The notes below the pieces were generated by a model that was not told the DNA's origin, searched no databases, and saw only the letters and a list, made by a program, of their open reading frames with translations. Of a DNA stretch of 64,000 nt, positions 45,524-53,450 are shown piece after piece. The first letter of the stretch is position 1. Each line of letters begins with the position of its first letter. Source of the DNA: Phocaeicola barnesiae DSM 18169 = JCM 13652 (lineage in GTDB: Bacteria; Bacteroidota; Bacteroidia; Bacteroidales; Bacteroidaceae); contig NZ_KB894645.1 in the NCBI RefSeq assembly GCF_000374585.1, positions 186,001-250,000 of the forward strand, given 5' to 3'. A program made the position numbers and the translations under genes.

Positions 45524-45654
45524 TTATCCACCCATCATTGACCGTTTATCCACAACCTGTTCACAAACAAAGAACAGCTATTAAATATTGATTATAAGAA
45601 ATTTATCAAATATTCATATTGGGACAGATTTTTATATGAACAACCTTATCCACA
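45524..45654 (+). other. DnaA-box cluster with AT-rich element (candidate replication origin or DnaA-titration site)
   Basis: Three same-direction boxes: TTATCCACC at 45524-45532, TTATCCACA at 45546-45554, TTATCCACA at 45646-45654. A weaker CTGTTCACA lies at 45557-45565. Between the second and third boxes, 45581-45620 has only 4 G+C in 40 bases, as expected of an unwinding element. It sits in the gap between convergent mnmA and GH123 genes. No strand-composition switch was evident by eye, so origin status is open. Confidence 0.45.
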
Positions 45655-45689
45655 TCCCTGTTGAAAACTCCGGAAAGGATAAGGAAGAT

Positions 45690-45742
45690 AAAAAAGGCAT
45701 CTGCAACGCCTCTTCCGAAACGCTGCAGATGCCCACTTTTTT
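45690..45742. terminator. Bidirectional terminator between mnmA and GH123 genes
   Basis: A 10-bp stem (45696-45705 with 45724-45733) is flanked by an A run upstream and a T run downstream, so it can stop both converging transcripts. Confidence 0.8.
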
Positions 45743-45755
45743 AATCTTATTCCTT

Positions 45756-47531
45756 CTACAGAGAATTTACATACGCATTCAGTTCCTTCACCATATCGGC
45801 AGCCGACTGATGAGTGTAACTTTCACTACCCGGCATAAATCCTCCCAACAATTTATTCAGTTTCCCTAATTCACGACGGGCATTCTTACGTACCAGTTCA
45901 TCGCGCAGGATGAGTATCTTCTCGCAACACTGCAATCCTTCCACCAACCGTTCAAACCGGATACTGCTTCGCGGACCCGGATAGATGCAATAAGTATCGC
46001 CGGCAGCCCAGGTACGGAAACGGGAATCGTGCAACGGGTCGGCAGGCCAACTCATGGTAGACCAACGCAGATAACCGTCATATCCTCCGGCTACAGCATG
46101 AATAGCGGTCCAGGCGGCCTCAGCCGGTGCAGAGAAAGTAAAGATATTCGGGAAAGGTTCCGTACAGCAGGTATAATACGTACTGATCTGCCCATTATTT
46201 TCCCGTTCTGCCTTTACCTTGGCTGGGAAAGTCTGTCCGTAAGGAATACACAGGTAATACAAGTCTGACTGAATTTCATCATGATAGTTACCGGCCAGCA
46301 TAATCTTGTATTCCGGGTCGGCCTCTTTGATGACCTTGATGGCTTCCTGCATGTCTTTCAACGGACGTTCATCCATGGAAATGGAAGTCTTTCCGAACCA
46401 TCCTTTTTCCTTGAGGTGACGAGCAAAATCTTTCAGGAAGGTACCCCAATAGTCCGTATAGGCCTGTTCGCCCGGTTTGGCCTTGACGAACAGTACCCGG
46501 TTAGTAGCCTGGTCATAATAGTCGAAGCTCAATTCCCAAGGTACCATTGTATAACAGCTTATCAATCCGTCGATGCCGACATCGTTCATCATAAAATCTA
46601 CCCACTTGTCGAATACCGTATAATCGAATGCCCAGGTACCGTCCAGCTTCTTCATCCGGAAAATCATGCTGTCATAATGGTCGTACGTCTGTCCGGCCCA
46701 AGGCTTGTGCATGATACTGGCCGTAATGGTGCGTTGTCCGGCATCTGCCAACATCCGCATGATGGGACGCATGGCATCAAAATGTTCCTTGCTCCACAAC
46801 GGAACCTGATAATAACGGGCTATGGCATACGGATTCTGCCACAAATCAACATACATCTTCCAATCTTTCGGTGCAGGCAATGTCCTTTCATCTACCCGTA
46901 CTTCCACTGTCAACGATTTCTTTCCAAGTTTCTCGCTCGATACAGACAGCTTTCCCCGATAAACACCCGGCTCGGCAGTGGCCGGAATCCAGACATTCAC
47001 CCATACCGGCTGAACCGTACGGGCCTTGACCGGAAGCAGCGAACCGGCATCCAGGATATCGGCTACCATGGATGAATCCCAGTCGGCTTTGTTCAGGCGT
47101 TCTCCGCAACCTCCCTTACCGTCTTTATTCAGTTCGTCGGTCATGACATATCTCACAAAATGCGTACGTACCGCCGAGGCAGGTATCACTTTCTTCCCGC
47201 TCTTGAGTTCAGACATTTCCATCTTCACCTCACCCAAGTCTTCTTTAGTCCACAACAGTGCCTGAGCGTTCACCCGCTCTCCTCGCCAGCCCTCCAGCCG
47301 GATGCTGTTCTGTTGTTTCACCTCGGGGACATCCAGTTTCTTGTAACGGACATCCGTAGTTGCCCAACTGAAGCAAGCTGCCTGCTTCATCTTATCCCAT
47401 ACGGCAGCATCGTCATGAGGTTTGGTATCAGTCCATTCCTCAAACTGAGCCAACGGGAAGCGTTCAGTCTGCTGCGCGCTGGCATAAGTAGTACCTGTCA
47501 GCAACAGTGCTAATAGAAGTAGTTTTTTCAT
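45756..47531 (-). CDS. GH123-like (DUF4091) glycoside hydrolase, secreted
   Basis: A 591-residue protein with a signal peptide (KKLLLLALLLTGTTYASAQ). An N-terminal beta-sandwich (about 25-215) precedes a TIM-barrel-like DUF4091 domain. The adjacent D387-E388 pair in SMDERP matches the catalytic pair of GH123 N-acetyl-beta-galactosaminidases, which use the substrate's acetamido group. The likely substrate is terminal beta-GalNAc on glycosphingolipids or glycans. It is monocistronic, preceded by a structured leader with its own terminator at 47570-47641. Assignment to GH123 rather than a sister DUF4091 group is probable, not proven. Confidence 0.8.
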   Translation of the reverse strand: MKKLLLLALLLTGTTYASAQQTERFPLAQFEEWTDTKPHDDAAVWDKMKQAACFSWATTDVRYKKLDVPEVKQQNSIRLEGWRGERVNAQALLWTKEDLGEVKMEMSELKSGKKVIPASAVRTHFVRYVMTDELNKDGKGGCGERLNKADWDSSMVADILDAGSLLPVKARTVQPVWVNVWIPATAEPGVYRGKLSVSSEKLGKKSLTVEVRVDERTLPAPKDWKMYVDLWQNPYAIARYYQVPLWSKEHFDAMRPIMRMLADAGQRTITASIMHKPWAGQTYDHYDSMIFRMKKLDGTWAFDYTVFDKWVDFMMNDVGIDGLISCYTMVPWELSFDYYDQATNRVLFVKAKPGEQAYTDYWGTFLKDFARHLKEKGWFGKTSISMDERPLKDMQEAIKVIKEADPEYKIMLAGNYHDEIQSDLYYLCIPYGQTFPAKVKAERENNGQISTYYTCCTEPFPNIFTFSAPAEAAWTAIHAVAGGYDGYLRWSTMSWPADPLHDSRFRTWAAGDTYCIYPGPRSSIRFERLVEGLQCCEKILILRDELVRKNARRELGKLNKLLGGFMPGSESYTHQSAADMVKELNAYVNSL

Positions 47532-47563
47532 AACAGATTGAGTATATTACAACATAAATCAAA

Positions 47564-47641
47564 CAAAAAAGCCCTGATGCCCTCAGAAGCCTCACAAGAT
47601 TTTCTATTCTTGAGAGGTCTCCGATGCATCAAGGCAACGAC
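47564..47641 (-). ncRNA. Structured leader or small RNA ending in a terminator, upstream of the GH123 gene
   Basis: Downstream of a full promoter (47642-47673), the minus-strand RNA folds into one long hairpin. The outer 10-bp stem pairs 47626-47635 with 47571-47580 (one G-U). Near the tip, 47606-47615 pairs with 47589-47598 with one mismatch, and partial pairing lies between. Six U follow (47565-47570). The GH123 ATG is only 33 bases beyond the U run. It is either a transcription attenuator or an independent ~75-nt RNA. No known riboswitch class was recognised. Confidence 0.55.
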
Positions 47642-47673
47642 CAAATATAGTGAAAGGTAAGCGGAGAGGCAAA
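47642..47673 (-). promoter_or_regulatory. Promoter of the structured leader / GH123 gene
   Basis: On the minus strand -7 TATATTTG (47649-47642) and -33 TTTG (47673-47670), 20 bases apart. This is a full consensus match. Confidence 0.75.
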
Positions 47674-47745
47674 TGAAAAACGAAGTTTTTTCAAATTTGA
47701 CTGTTCCGACCCGTCACCTGCATGCCGCAAATAGAACCGCATAGA

Positions 47746-47775
47746 TACAAAAATTCCGGGGAAGTTTCCCCGGAA
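47746..47775 (-). terminator. Intrinsic terminator after the U32 gene
   Basis: A perfect 10-bp G+C-rich stem (47754-47763 with 47766-47775) with a two-base loop, then a T run on the minus strand. The tight loop may open by a pair. Confidence 0.8.
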
Positions 47776-47779
47776 CCTA

Positions 47780-49042
47780 TCATTTCTTTTTCAAGTCTTC
47801 AGCTGGAACAATACGATAAAGTTTGTCGCTCGGACGGATACGCTCAGGTACCTTGAACGATACATGCACTCCTTTCTTTACCACATCCACCGGTTTCAGG
47901 TCCACACGAGCCTCATCCAAGGTAAGATACATCGCTCCGGTCGTCGGTCCGGTAATGAGCAACTTATCGCCTACCTTAATCTCGGCAGCCTCTATCAGGA
48001 ATTCAGCCACACCGATGTTGGAGAAATACTTGATACCGCGTCCGGCATAGACTTTCCGCTCAGTCGCTTCAGAACCATAGTTCTTGCTCCATTCACCCAG
48101 ACGCTGTCCCAAATAATACCCGTTCCAGAAACCACGGTTAAAGACAGTCTTCAAACGGGTATCCCAATCGGCTACCTTTTCTTCCGTAAAGGTACCGTCC
48201 AGGTACGAACGGATTGCCTCCTTGTAACATTCCACCACGGTCTTTACGTACTCAGGTCCGCGGGCACGTCCTTCTATCTTGAATACCCGTACGCCGGCCT
48301 CTATCATTTCGTCCATGAAATGAATGGTCTTCAGGTCTTTCGGCGACATGATGTATTTGTTGTCTACTTCCAGTTCGATGTCGCTTTCCTTATCCTTCAC
48401 GATATAAGCCCGGCGGCACACCTGCATACAAGCGCCCCGGTTGGCCGAAGCATTCAGCTCATTCAGACTCAGGTAACATTTTCCGGAAACCGCCATACAC
48501 AAGGCACCGTGACAGAACATCTCTATCCGCACCAGTTCGCCCATCGGACCCTTAATCTGTTGTTCCTGGATAGCTTCATAGATTTTCCGTACCTGTTTCA
48601 GGTTCAGTTCACGCGCCAGTACCACTACATCGGCAAACTGCGAATAGAACTTCAATGCCTCCACGTTACTGATGTTCAACTGGGTAGAAAGGTGTACTTC
48701 CTGCCCCACCTGATTGCAGTAAGCCATCACCGCTACATCGGCGGCAATCACCGCGCTGATACCGGCTTCCTTGGCCGCATCGACAATCCGACGCATCAAT
48801 TCCAGGTCTTCATCATAAATAATGGTGTTGATGGTGAGGTAACTCTTCACTCCGTTTTCGTCACAGATACGGGCTATCTCCCTCAAATCATTGATGGTAA
48901 ACGTGCTGGCTGAACGGGCACGCATGTTCAGGCTTTCAATTCCGAAGTAGATGGAATCTGCTCCGGCATGGATGGCAGCCGCCAAAGACTCACGGGAGCC
49001 TACGGGAGCCATGATTTCAAAGTCTTTTATTGAATAACTCAT
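47780..49042 (-). CDS. Peptidase U32 family protein, TrhP/YegQ-like tRNA hydroxylation factor
   Basis: A 420-residue U32 protein with MAPVGSRESLAAAIHAGAD at the N-terminus. The family core has EMFCHGALCMAVSGKCYLS followed by GACMQVCRR. Its cysteines form the iron-sulfur/prephenate-dependent site in TrhP and RlhA. The length (about 420) is closer to TrhP (453), which hydroxylates U34 of tRNA, than to RlhA (about 650). It is divergent from dusB, another tRNA-modifying gene. The old name peptidase is probably misleading here. Confidence 0.85.
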   Translation of the reverse strand: MSYSIKDFEIMAPVGSRESLAAAIHAGADSIYFGIESLNMRARSASTFTINDLREIARICDENGVKSYLTINTIIYDEDLELMRRIVDAAKEAGISAVIAADVAVMAYCNQVGQEVHLSTQLNISNVEALKFYSQFADVVVLARELNLKQVRKIYEAIQEQQIKGPMGELVRIEMFCHGALCMAVSGKCYLSLNELNASANRGACMQVCRRAYIVKDKESDIELEVDNKYIMSPKDLKTIHFMDEMIEAGVRVFKIEGRARGPEYVKTVVECYKEAIRSYLDGTFTEEKVADWDTRLKTVFNRGFWNGYYLGQRLGEWSKNYGSEATERKVYAGRGIKYFSNIGVAEFLIEAAEIKVGDKLLITGPTTGAMYLTLDEARVDLKPVDVVKKGVHVSFKVPERIRPSDKLYRIVPAEDLKKK

Positions 49043-49063
49043 CTTCTACAAATTAATGGACTG

Positions 49064-49071
49064 CAAAGGTA
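49064..49071 (-). promoter_or_regulatory. -7 box for the U32 gene
   Basis: CAAAGGTA on plus equals TACCTTTG on minus, 21 bases before the start at 49042. Confidence 0.7.
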
Positions 49072-49104
49072 GTGATTTTCCGCCAAATGATACGGCAAAT
49101 TTCG

Positions 49105-49112
49105 TATCTTTG
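49105..49112 (+). promoter_or_regulatory. -7 box for dusB
   Basis: TATCTTTG, 19 bases before the ATG at 49132. An in-frame ATG at 49072 lies upstream of the box and is rejected. Confidence 0.7.
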
Positions 49113-49131
49113 CACCCTCAAAAGTCATGCA

Positions 49132-50121
49132 ATGAAGATAAGAAACATCGATTTAGGAGAAAAGCCGGTACTGCTGGCTCCGATGGAAGACGTAACCGAT
49201 CCTGCCTTCCGCCTGTTGTGCAAAGAGTTCGGTGCCGATATGGTCTATACAGAATTCGTTTCGAGCGACGCACTGATCCGTTCGGTCGGGAAAACCATAC
49301 TGAAGCTGAACATCAGCGATGCGGAACGTCCCGTAGCCATCCAGGTATATGGTAAAGACACCGATACCATGGTAGAAGCGGCCCGCATCATTGAAGAAGC
49401 GAACCCAGACATCATCGACATCAATTTCGGATGCCCCGTGAAACGAGTAGCCGGAAAGGGTGCCGGTGCCGGTATGTTGCAGAATGTACCGAAAATGCTG
49501 GAAATGACACGTACCATCGTCGATGCCGTCAAAGTTCCGGTCACCGTCAAGACCCGCCTGGGATGGGATGCCGACCACAAGATTATCGTAGACCTGGCCG
49601 AACAGTTACAGGATTGCGGTATCGAAGCGTTGACCATTCACGGACGTACCCGTGCCCAGATGTATACCGGCGAAGCCGACTGGACCCTGATAGGAGAAGT
49701 AAAGAAGAACCCACGCATGCGCATTCCGATTATCGGCAACGGCGATGTCACGACTCCCGAACGGGCCAAGGAATGTTTCGAGAAATACGGAGTAGACGCC
49801 ATCATGATCGGACGGGCCAGTTTCGGCCGTCCCTGGATATTCAAGGAAGTGAAACATTACCTCCAGACCGGCGAACTGCTTCCTCCTCTTTCCTTCAAAT
49901 GGAGAATGGATGTCCTGCGCCGTGAAATAGCCGATAGCGTAAACCTGCTGGACGAACGCCGGGGTATCCTGCACGTACGCCGCCACCTGGCCGCCTCTCC
50001 ATTGTTCAAGGGTATCCCCAACTTCAAAGAAACCCGTATTGCCATGCTCCGCGCAGAAACGGTAGAAGACCTGAATAATATCCTGAACCATATTGAAGAG
50101 ACTTTCGGAAAAGAAGCATAA
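49132..50121 (+). CDS. dusB: tRNA-dihydrouridine synthase (DusB-type)
   Basis: A 329-residue FMN enzyme that reduces uridines in the tRNA D-loop. PVLLAPMEDVTDPAFR starts the TIM barrel, and the catalytic cysteine is C101 in NFGCPVKRVAGKGAG. EALTIHGRTRAQMYTG, PIIGNGDV and IGRASFGRPWIF are further family marks. The helical C-terminal domain is present. It is monocistronic with its own promoter and a terminator. It faces away from the U32 gene, so two tRNA modification genes share a 90-base control region. Confidence 0.95.
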   Translation: MKIRNIDLGEKPVLLAPMEDVTDPAFRLLCKEFGADMVYTEFVSSDALIRSVGKTILKLNISDAERPVAIQVYGKDTDTMVEAARIIEEANPDIIDINFGCPVKRVAGKGAGAGMLQNVPKMLEMTRTIVDAVKVPVTVKTRLGWDADHKIIVDLAEQLQDCGIEALTIHGRTRAQMYTGEADWTLIGEVKKNPRMRIPIIGNGDVTTPERAKECFEKYGVDAIMIGRASFGRPWIFKEVKHYLQTGELLPPLSFKWRMDVLRREIADSVNLLDERRGILHVRRHLAASPLFKGIPNFKETRIAMLRAETVEDLNNILNHIEETFGKEA

Positions 50122-50125
50122 AAAG

Positions 50126-50172
50126 ACAGAGAGACGATACACTGAGCAACCAGTATACCGTCTCTCTATTTT
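50126..50172. terminator. Terminator between dusB and the DUF2807 gene
   Basis: A 9-bp stem (50128-50136 with 50159-50167) with further pairing inside and T runs on both strands. Confidence 0.75.
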
Positions 50173-50194
50173 TATAATATATCCGCTGTATATC

Positions 50195-51142
50195 CTACAT
50201 CCGTGATGCCTTCTTGACATCTCCGGTTATACGGGCCGGGGTACCTGCGTAGCTTACCGAACCGGCACTGGAAATATGTACGTCCAAAGTACCGCTGGCA
50301 GAACAGGTTATGTCACCGGCAGAAGAACTGCTGGCTGTCACATCGGCGGCACGTAACTTGTCGGCACGGACATCACCGGCAGAACCCGACTCAAGGACAG
50401 CGTTCCGGCAAGTACCTTCCAACACGATGTCGCCCGAAGAACTGGCAGAAGCCTGCACATCGCCTCGGCAATCAATACCTTTAATCTTACAGTCGCCCGA
50501 AGAAGAAACCTCAGTTTTCAATTGAGTGCAACGCAACGACTCCATCTTGACATCACCGCTACTGGAAACATCTACCGAAGCACGCTGACATTCTACCCGA
50601 TTGAGCGCAATATCTCCACTGCTGGAAATCTGTGCGGTCAAGTCACCACATTTTACCGACTCAGCCGTAATATCGCCACTGCTCGAAGCCGAAAGACTGA
50701 CCGGTTTCTGGGTCGTCAAACCGTTAGCCAATTCGATATCGGAAGAGCTTCCTGTCTCAAAAGAAACGACTTCCGGCGCATAGACACGTACCTCGTAGGT
50801 ACATTTCCCTTTGATGGAAGTACCGCGTTGCATACCGACATTAAGTGTACCATGCGATTCTTCCACACGGATACGTTCTATCAGATTGTCCGGTGCATAA
50901 ATCTCGGCGTATGGAGATGAGGTAGCCGTCTGATAATAGACCACATCGACCGAAGAAGAGGAACTGATAGCCTGGATATCCGAAAGAGATACCTTTTTCG
51001 TTACATACGTTTTACTGGGAACAATTCCCTGAGTCTGGAACAGGCCGTTTCCATTACTGCTGCTTCCAGCGAAACAGCTTGATAAACTCACTGACAAAGC
51101 AACGATGAACGCTGCCGATTTCACTTGTGCTAATGTTTTCAT
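50195..51142 (-). CDS. DUF2807 (GIN domain) lipoprotein with a repeated beta-helix
   Basis: A 315-residue predicted lipoprotein with lipobox cysteine C23 in LSSC. The DUF2807 region carries about seven turns of roughly 20 residues, each beginning SSSGD or a close form. Five successive turns place a cysteine near the same position (VKCGD, VECQR, LRCTQ, IDCRG, GTCRN), which could form a cysteine stack. This predicts a right-handed beta-helix in the periplasm or at the surface. No enzymatic motif is seen and the role is unknown. It is probably monocistronic. Confidence 0.85.
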   Translation of the reverse strand: MKTLAQVKSAAFIVALSVSLSSCFAGSSSNGNGLFQTQGIVPSKTYVTKKVSLSDIQAISSSSSVDVVYYQTATSSPYAEIYAPDNLIERIRVEESHGTLNVGMQRGTSIKGKCTYEVRVYAPEVVSFETGSSSDIELANGLTTQKPVSLSASSSGDITAESVKCGDLTAQISSSGDIALNRVECQRASVDVSSSGDVKMESLRCTQLKTEVSSSGDCKIKGIDCRGDVQASASSSGDIVLEGTCRNAVLESGSAGDVRADKLRAADVTASSSSAGDITCSASGTLDVHISSAGSVSYAGTPARITGDVKKASRM

Positions 51143-51199
51143 TTCTGTTTGTGATTGATTTAAAATTTCTATTTCTACCTATTAAACGCAGTTTTCACT

Positions 51200-51207
51200 C
51201 AAAGGTA
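51200..51207 (-). promoter_or_regulatory. -7 box for the DUF2807 gene
   Basis: CAAAGGTA on plus equals TACCTTTG on minus, 57 bases before the start at 51142. Confidence 0.6.
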
Positions 51208-51226
51208 ACAGAAAAAACGGATTTTT

Positions 51227-52207
51227 TTACTCTTTTACCCGAAAAACTGGCGAGATGAACCAACGCTTGTACATCAGTGTAGCCAACTGGTAGACAAAGA
51301 AAGCCGTACCAAAGCCCACCAAAGCATCAATCAGGTAATGCGCCTGAATGTATACCGTAGCACAGCACAACAGGATATAGAACGGAGCCAGCACATAAGC
51401 CAGTTTATGATTGATACGCCAGGCCATAATCATCACAATGGTAGAGATACCCACGTGCGAACTCGGGAAAGCCGCCGTAGGACGTTCCCCTACTTCCTGC
51501 GAAGCTTCTACCAAATTGTAGAAAAAGCCGTGTTCATAACCAGGGCCCGGAATCAGGTAATCGTTCGTATTGAAATAAGTACCGATAGCCGGAAAATCAC
51601 AGGCATTTACCTTATCCATCCCAATGGCCGGAAAATAGAACTGAGGACCTGCCACCGGAACCAGGATATAGAACAGGTAGTAGATAAAGAAAGAAGTAAC
51701 CAGCACAAAACAGATTTTCTCGAACCATTCGAAACGGTTCAGGAAATAATAGACTACCACCACCAGAATCATGGGATAATAAAAGAAATACCCCATATTG
51801 AACGGTTCGCTGAACCAGGCGGACGGACAGAGCTTACAGAACTCCACCGAAGGCTGGCAATGGAACAGCCATTGCTCCAACCGGGCAAACACATGGTCCA
51901 GGTTCGGGAACAGGCGGTTGAACTCGAACGTATCGGGGTACCAGTATGCCAACAAAGACATCTGTACCGCCATACGGATGAAAGCCGTCAGCCGGCAAGG
52001 GAACAACTGGTACAGGTAAATCAACCCGAACGTCAGGACAACGATACCCAGACGCTCCATCAGCATCAGTTCCGGATGGTCCATCCGCGAAAACAGAATC
52101 AATATCAGGATTGATGTCAGCGCATTGTATATCAAGCTGATACTTTCTACGGCAAACAGTCCCCTGCCACTGTGTACCCGTTCAAACAATTTCAAATCTA
52201 TAGCCAT
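51227..52207 (-). CDS. PAP2-family membrane phosphatase or lipid phosphotransferase
   Basis: A 326-residue integral membrane protein with about six helices. The PAP2 motifs are present as AFPSSHVGIS (about 244-253) and QAHYLIDAL (about 285-293), with the two catalytic histidines and the supporting aspartate. This arrangement is seen in type 2 phosphatidic acid phosphatases and in inositol phosphorylceramide synthases. Bacteroides make sphingolipids, so a head-group transferase role is possible but unproven. Its start overlaps the upstream epimerase gene by 10 bases, so the pair is probably translated together. Confidence 0.85.
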   Translation of the reverse strand: MAIDLKLFERVHSGRGLFAVESISLIYNALTSILILILFSRMDHPELMLMERLGIVVLTFGLIYLYQLFPCRLTAFIRMAVQMSLLAYWYPDTFEFNRLFPNLDHVFARLEQWLFHCQPSVEFCKLCPSAWFSEPFNMGYFFYYPMILVVVVYYFLNRFEWFEKICFVLVTSFFIYYLFYILVPVAGPQFYFPAIGMDKVNACDFPAIGTYFNTNDYLIPGPGYEHGFFYNLVEASQEVGERPTAAFPSSHVGISTIVMIMAWRINHKLAYVLAPFYILLCCATVYIQAHYLIDALVGFGTAFFVYQLATLMYKRWFISPVFRVKE

Positions 52208-53208
52208 CCTTCTTTCTTATACCAAGCGATTATTTCTTTGACACCTCTCTCCAACGGATACTCCGGACGGTATCCCAATTCCTTTTCCAGCGGTGTAATG
52301 TCGCACCGCCAGTTGCGCTGCCTCATGATTTTGTATTTGTCGCAATTCAGCGTACTCGGCTTGCGAAGCAATTTCGCGACGTTTTCCGAAACGAACGAAA
52401 TCACTTTCAGCAACCACAACGGACAGATGAAACGGAACATCCAGGGATTTCCCAATTCCTTCCGTATCAGGTCCGAAAACGTACGGCTGCTGTATACATC
52501 GCCATCCGTTACAAAATAAGACCGACGTATCACCTGTTTGTCGATAGCCAGGTAAATAGCCTGCACCAGGTCTTTCACAAAGACAAAAGTCAGGTCCTGC
52601 CGCCGGAAACCGGCCATGAAATCCACATGATTCCGGATAGACTTTGCCATCAGGAAATAATCCCGTTCCCGTGGACCGTACACACCGGTCGGCCGGAAAA
52701 TGACGTATGGAAAATCCTTCAAGGAAGCCAGGTATTCTTCCGTATGTAACTTGCTCAGTCCATACGCCGTATCAGGTTTCGGGACATCGGTTTCTGTGAT
52801 AGACTGATAATTCTTTTCATGAATCGGGCCGAACACACTCAACGAACTGAGATACAGGAACCGTTCCGGAACCATATTCAGTCGTTGCAGGGTTTCGATA
52901 AACAGACGGGTCGCCCAGTAATTACCCATCTCGAAGTCTGCCTTATCAAGACATTTGGTCACACCCGCACAATGAATGATGTAATCCCATCCTCCATGTT
53001 GCATCCGATGCTGCTTCAACTGTTCCTCCAAATGCGTACTGTCCGTAAAATCCAGCTCCGCGAACTGGATACGGCTATCCTGCAGGTATTTCCGGCTGCT
53101 CCGTTTCCGCACACCGGCCCAAACCTGGAATCCACGTTCCAATCCGCCTTCTACCAGAAAACTCCCGATGAAGCCACTGGATCCGGTCACTAATATTTTT
53201 TTCTTCAT
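52198..53208 (-). CDS. NAD-dependent epimerase/dehydratase (extended SDR)
   Basis: A 336-residue extended short-chain dehydrogenase. ILVTGSSGFIGSFL is the NAD-binding glycine motif. The active-site YxxxK is YGLSK (about residues 157-161) with an upstream serine in LYLSSLSVFG. RPTGVYGPRERD supports the sugar-nucleotide epimerase/dehydratase group, although lipid-linked substrates are also possible. The ATG at 53208 (KKKILVTG) fits the family better than the in-frame start nine codons earlier. It overlaps the PAP2 gene; substrate unknown. Confidence 0.85.
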   Translation of the reverse strand: MKKKILVTGSSGFIGSFLVEGGLERGFQVWAGVRKRSSRKYLQDSRIQFAELDFTDSTHLEEQLKQHRMQHGGWDYIIHCAGVTKCLDKADFEMGNYWATRLFIETLQRLNMVPERFLYLSSLSVFGPIHEKNYQSITETDVPKPDTAYGLSKLHTEEYLASLKDFPYVIFRPTGVYGPRERDYFLMAKSIRNHVDFMAGFRRQDLTFVFVKDLVQAIYLAIDKQVIRRSYFVTDGDVYSSRTFSDLIRKELGNPWMFRFICPLWLLKVISFVSENVAKLLRKPSTLNCDKYKIMRQRNWRCDITPLEKELGYRPEYPLERGVKEIIAWYKKEGWL

Positions 53209-53341
53209 AACTTTTGTTTCGGGTTCTACATCCACCGACTATTCCCGGCTTTTCCTATCATTGAAAACATTTAAACGCCTATTTCTCCCTATGTCTTGGA
53301 AAAAATAATTTCCATTCTGTTACATTCTGGTTAGGAATGTA

Positions 53342-53349
53342 CAAAGATA
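53342..53349 (-). promoter_or_regulatory. -7 box for the epimerase-PAP2 operon
   Basis: CAAAGATA on plus equals TATCTTTG on minus, 133 bases before the start at 53208, so the leader would be long. Confidence 0.55.
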
Positions 53350-53413
53350 ATGGTTTTTAATTCCTTGTCAGAAAATAAACGGATGAAATCGCAGCGAATT
53401 GCATTTATTTTGT

Positions 53414-53421
53414 TTACTTTG
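53414..53421 (+). promoter_or_regulatory. Weak -7 box for rnr
   Basis: TTACTTTG, one base off TAnnTTTG, 29 bases before the ATG at 53451. No -33 TTTG at proper spacing. Confidence 0.4.
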
Positions 53422-53450
53422 TAGATACTAATTTTTAAATAAGGAACGAC

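Noticed and set aside
46281-47075. A 264-codon plus-strand frame opposite the GH123 gene
   Set aside because: The minus strand encodes a full-length secreted enzyme here; the plus frame shows no family features.
47864-48913. A 349-codon plus-strand frame opposite the U32 gene
   Set aside because: It is the mirror of a well-conserved U32 protein, with no own promoter or recognisable domain.
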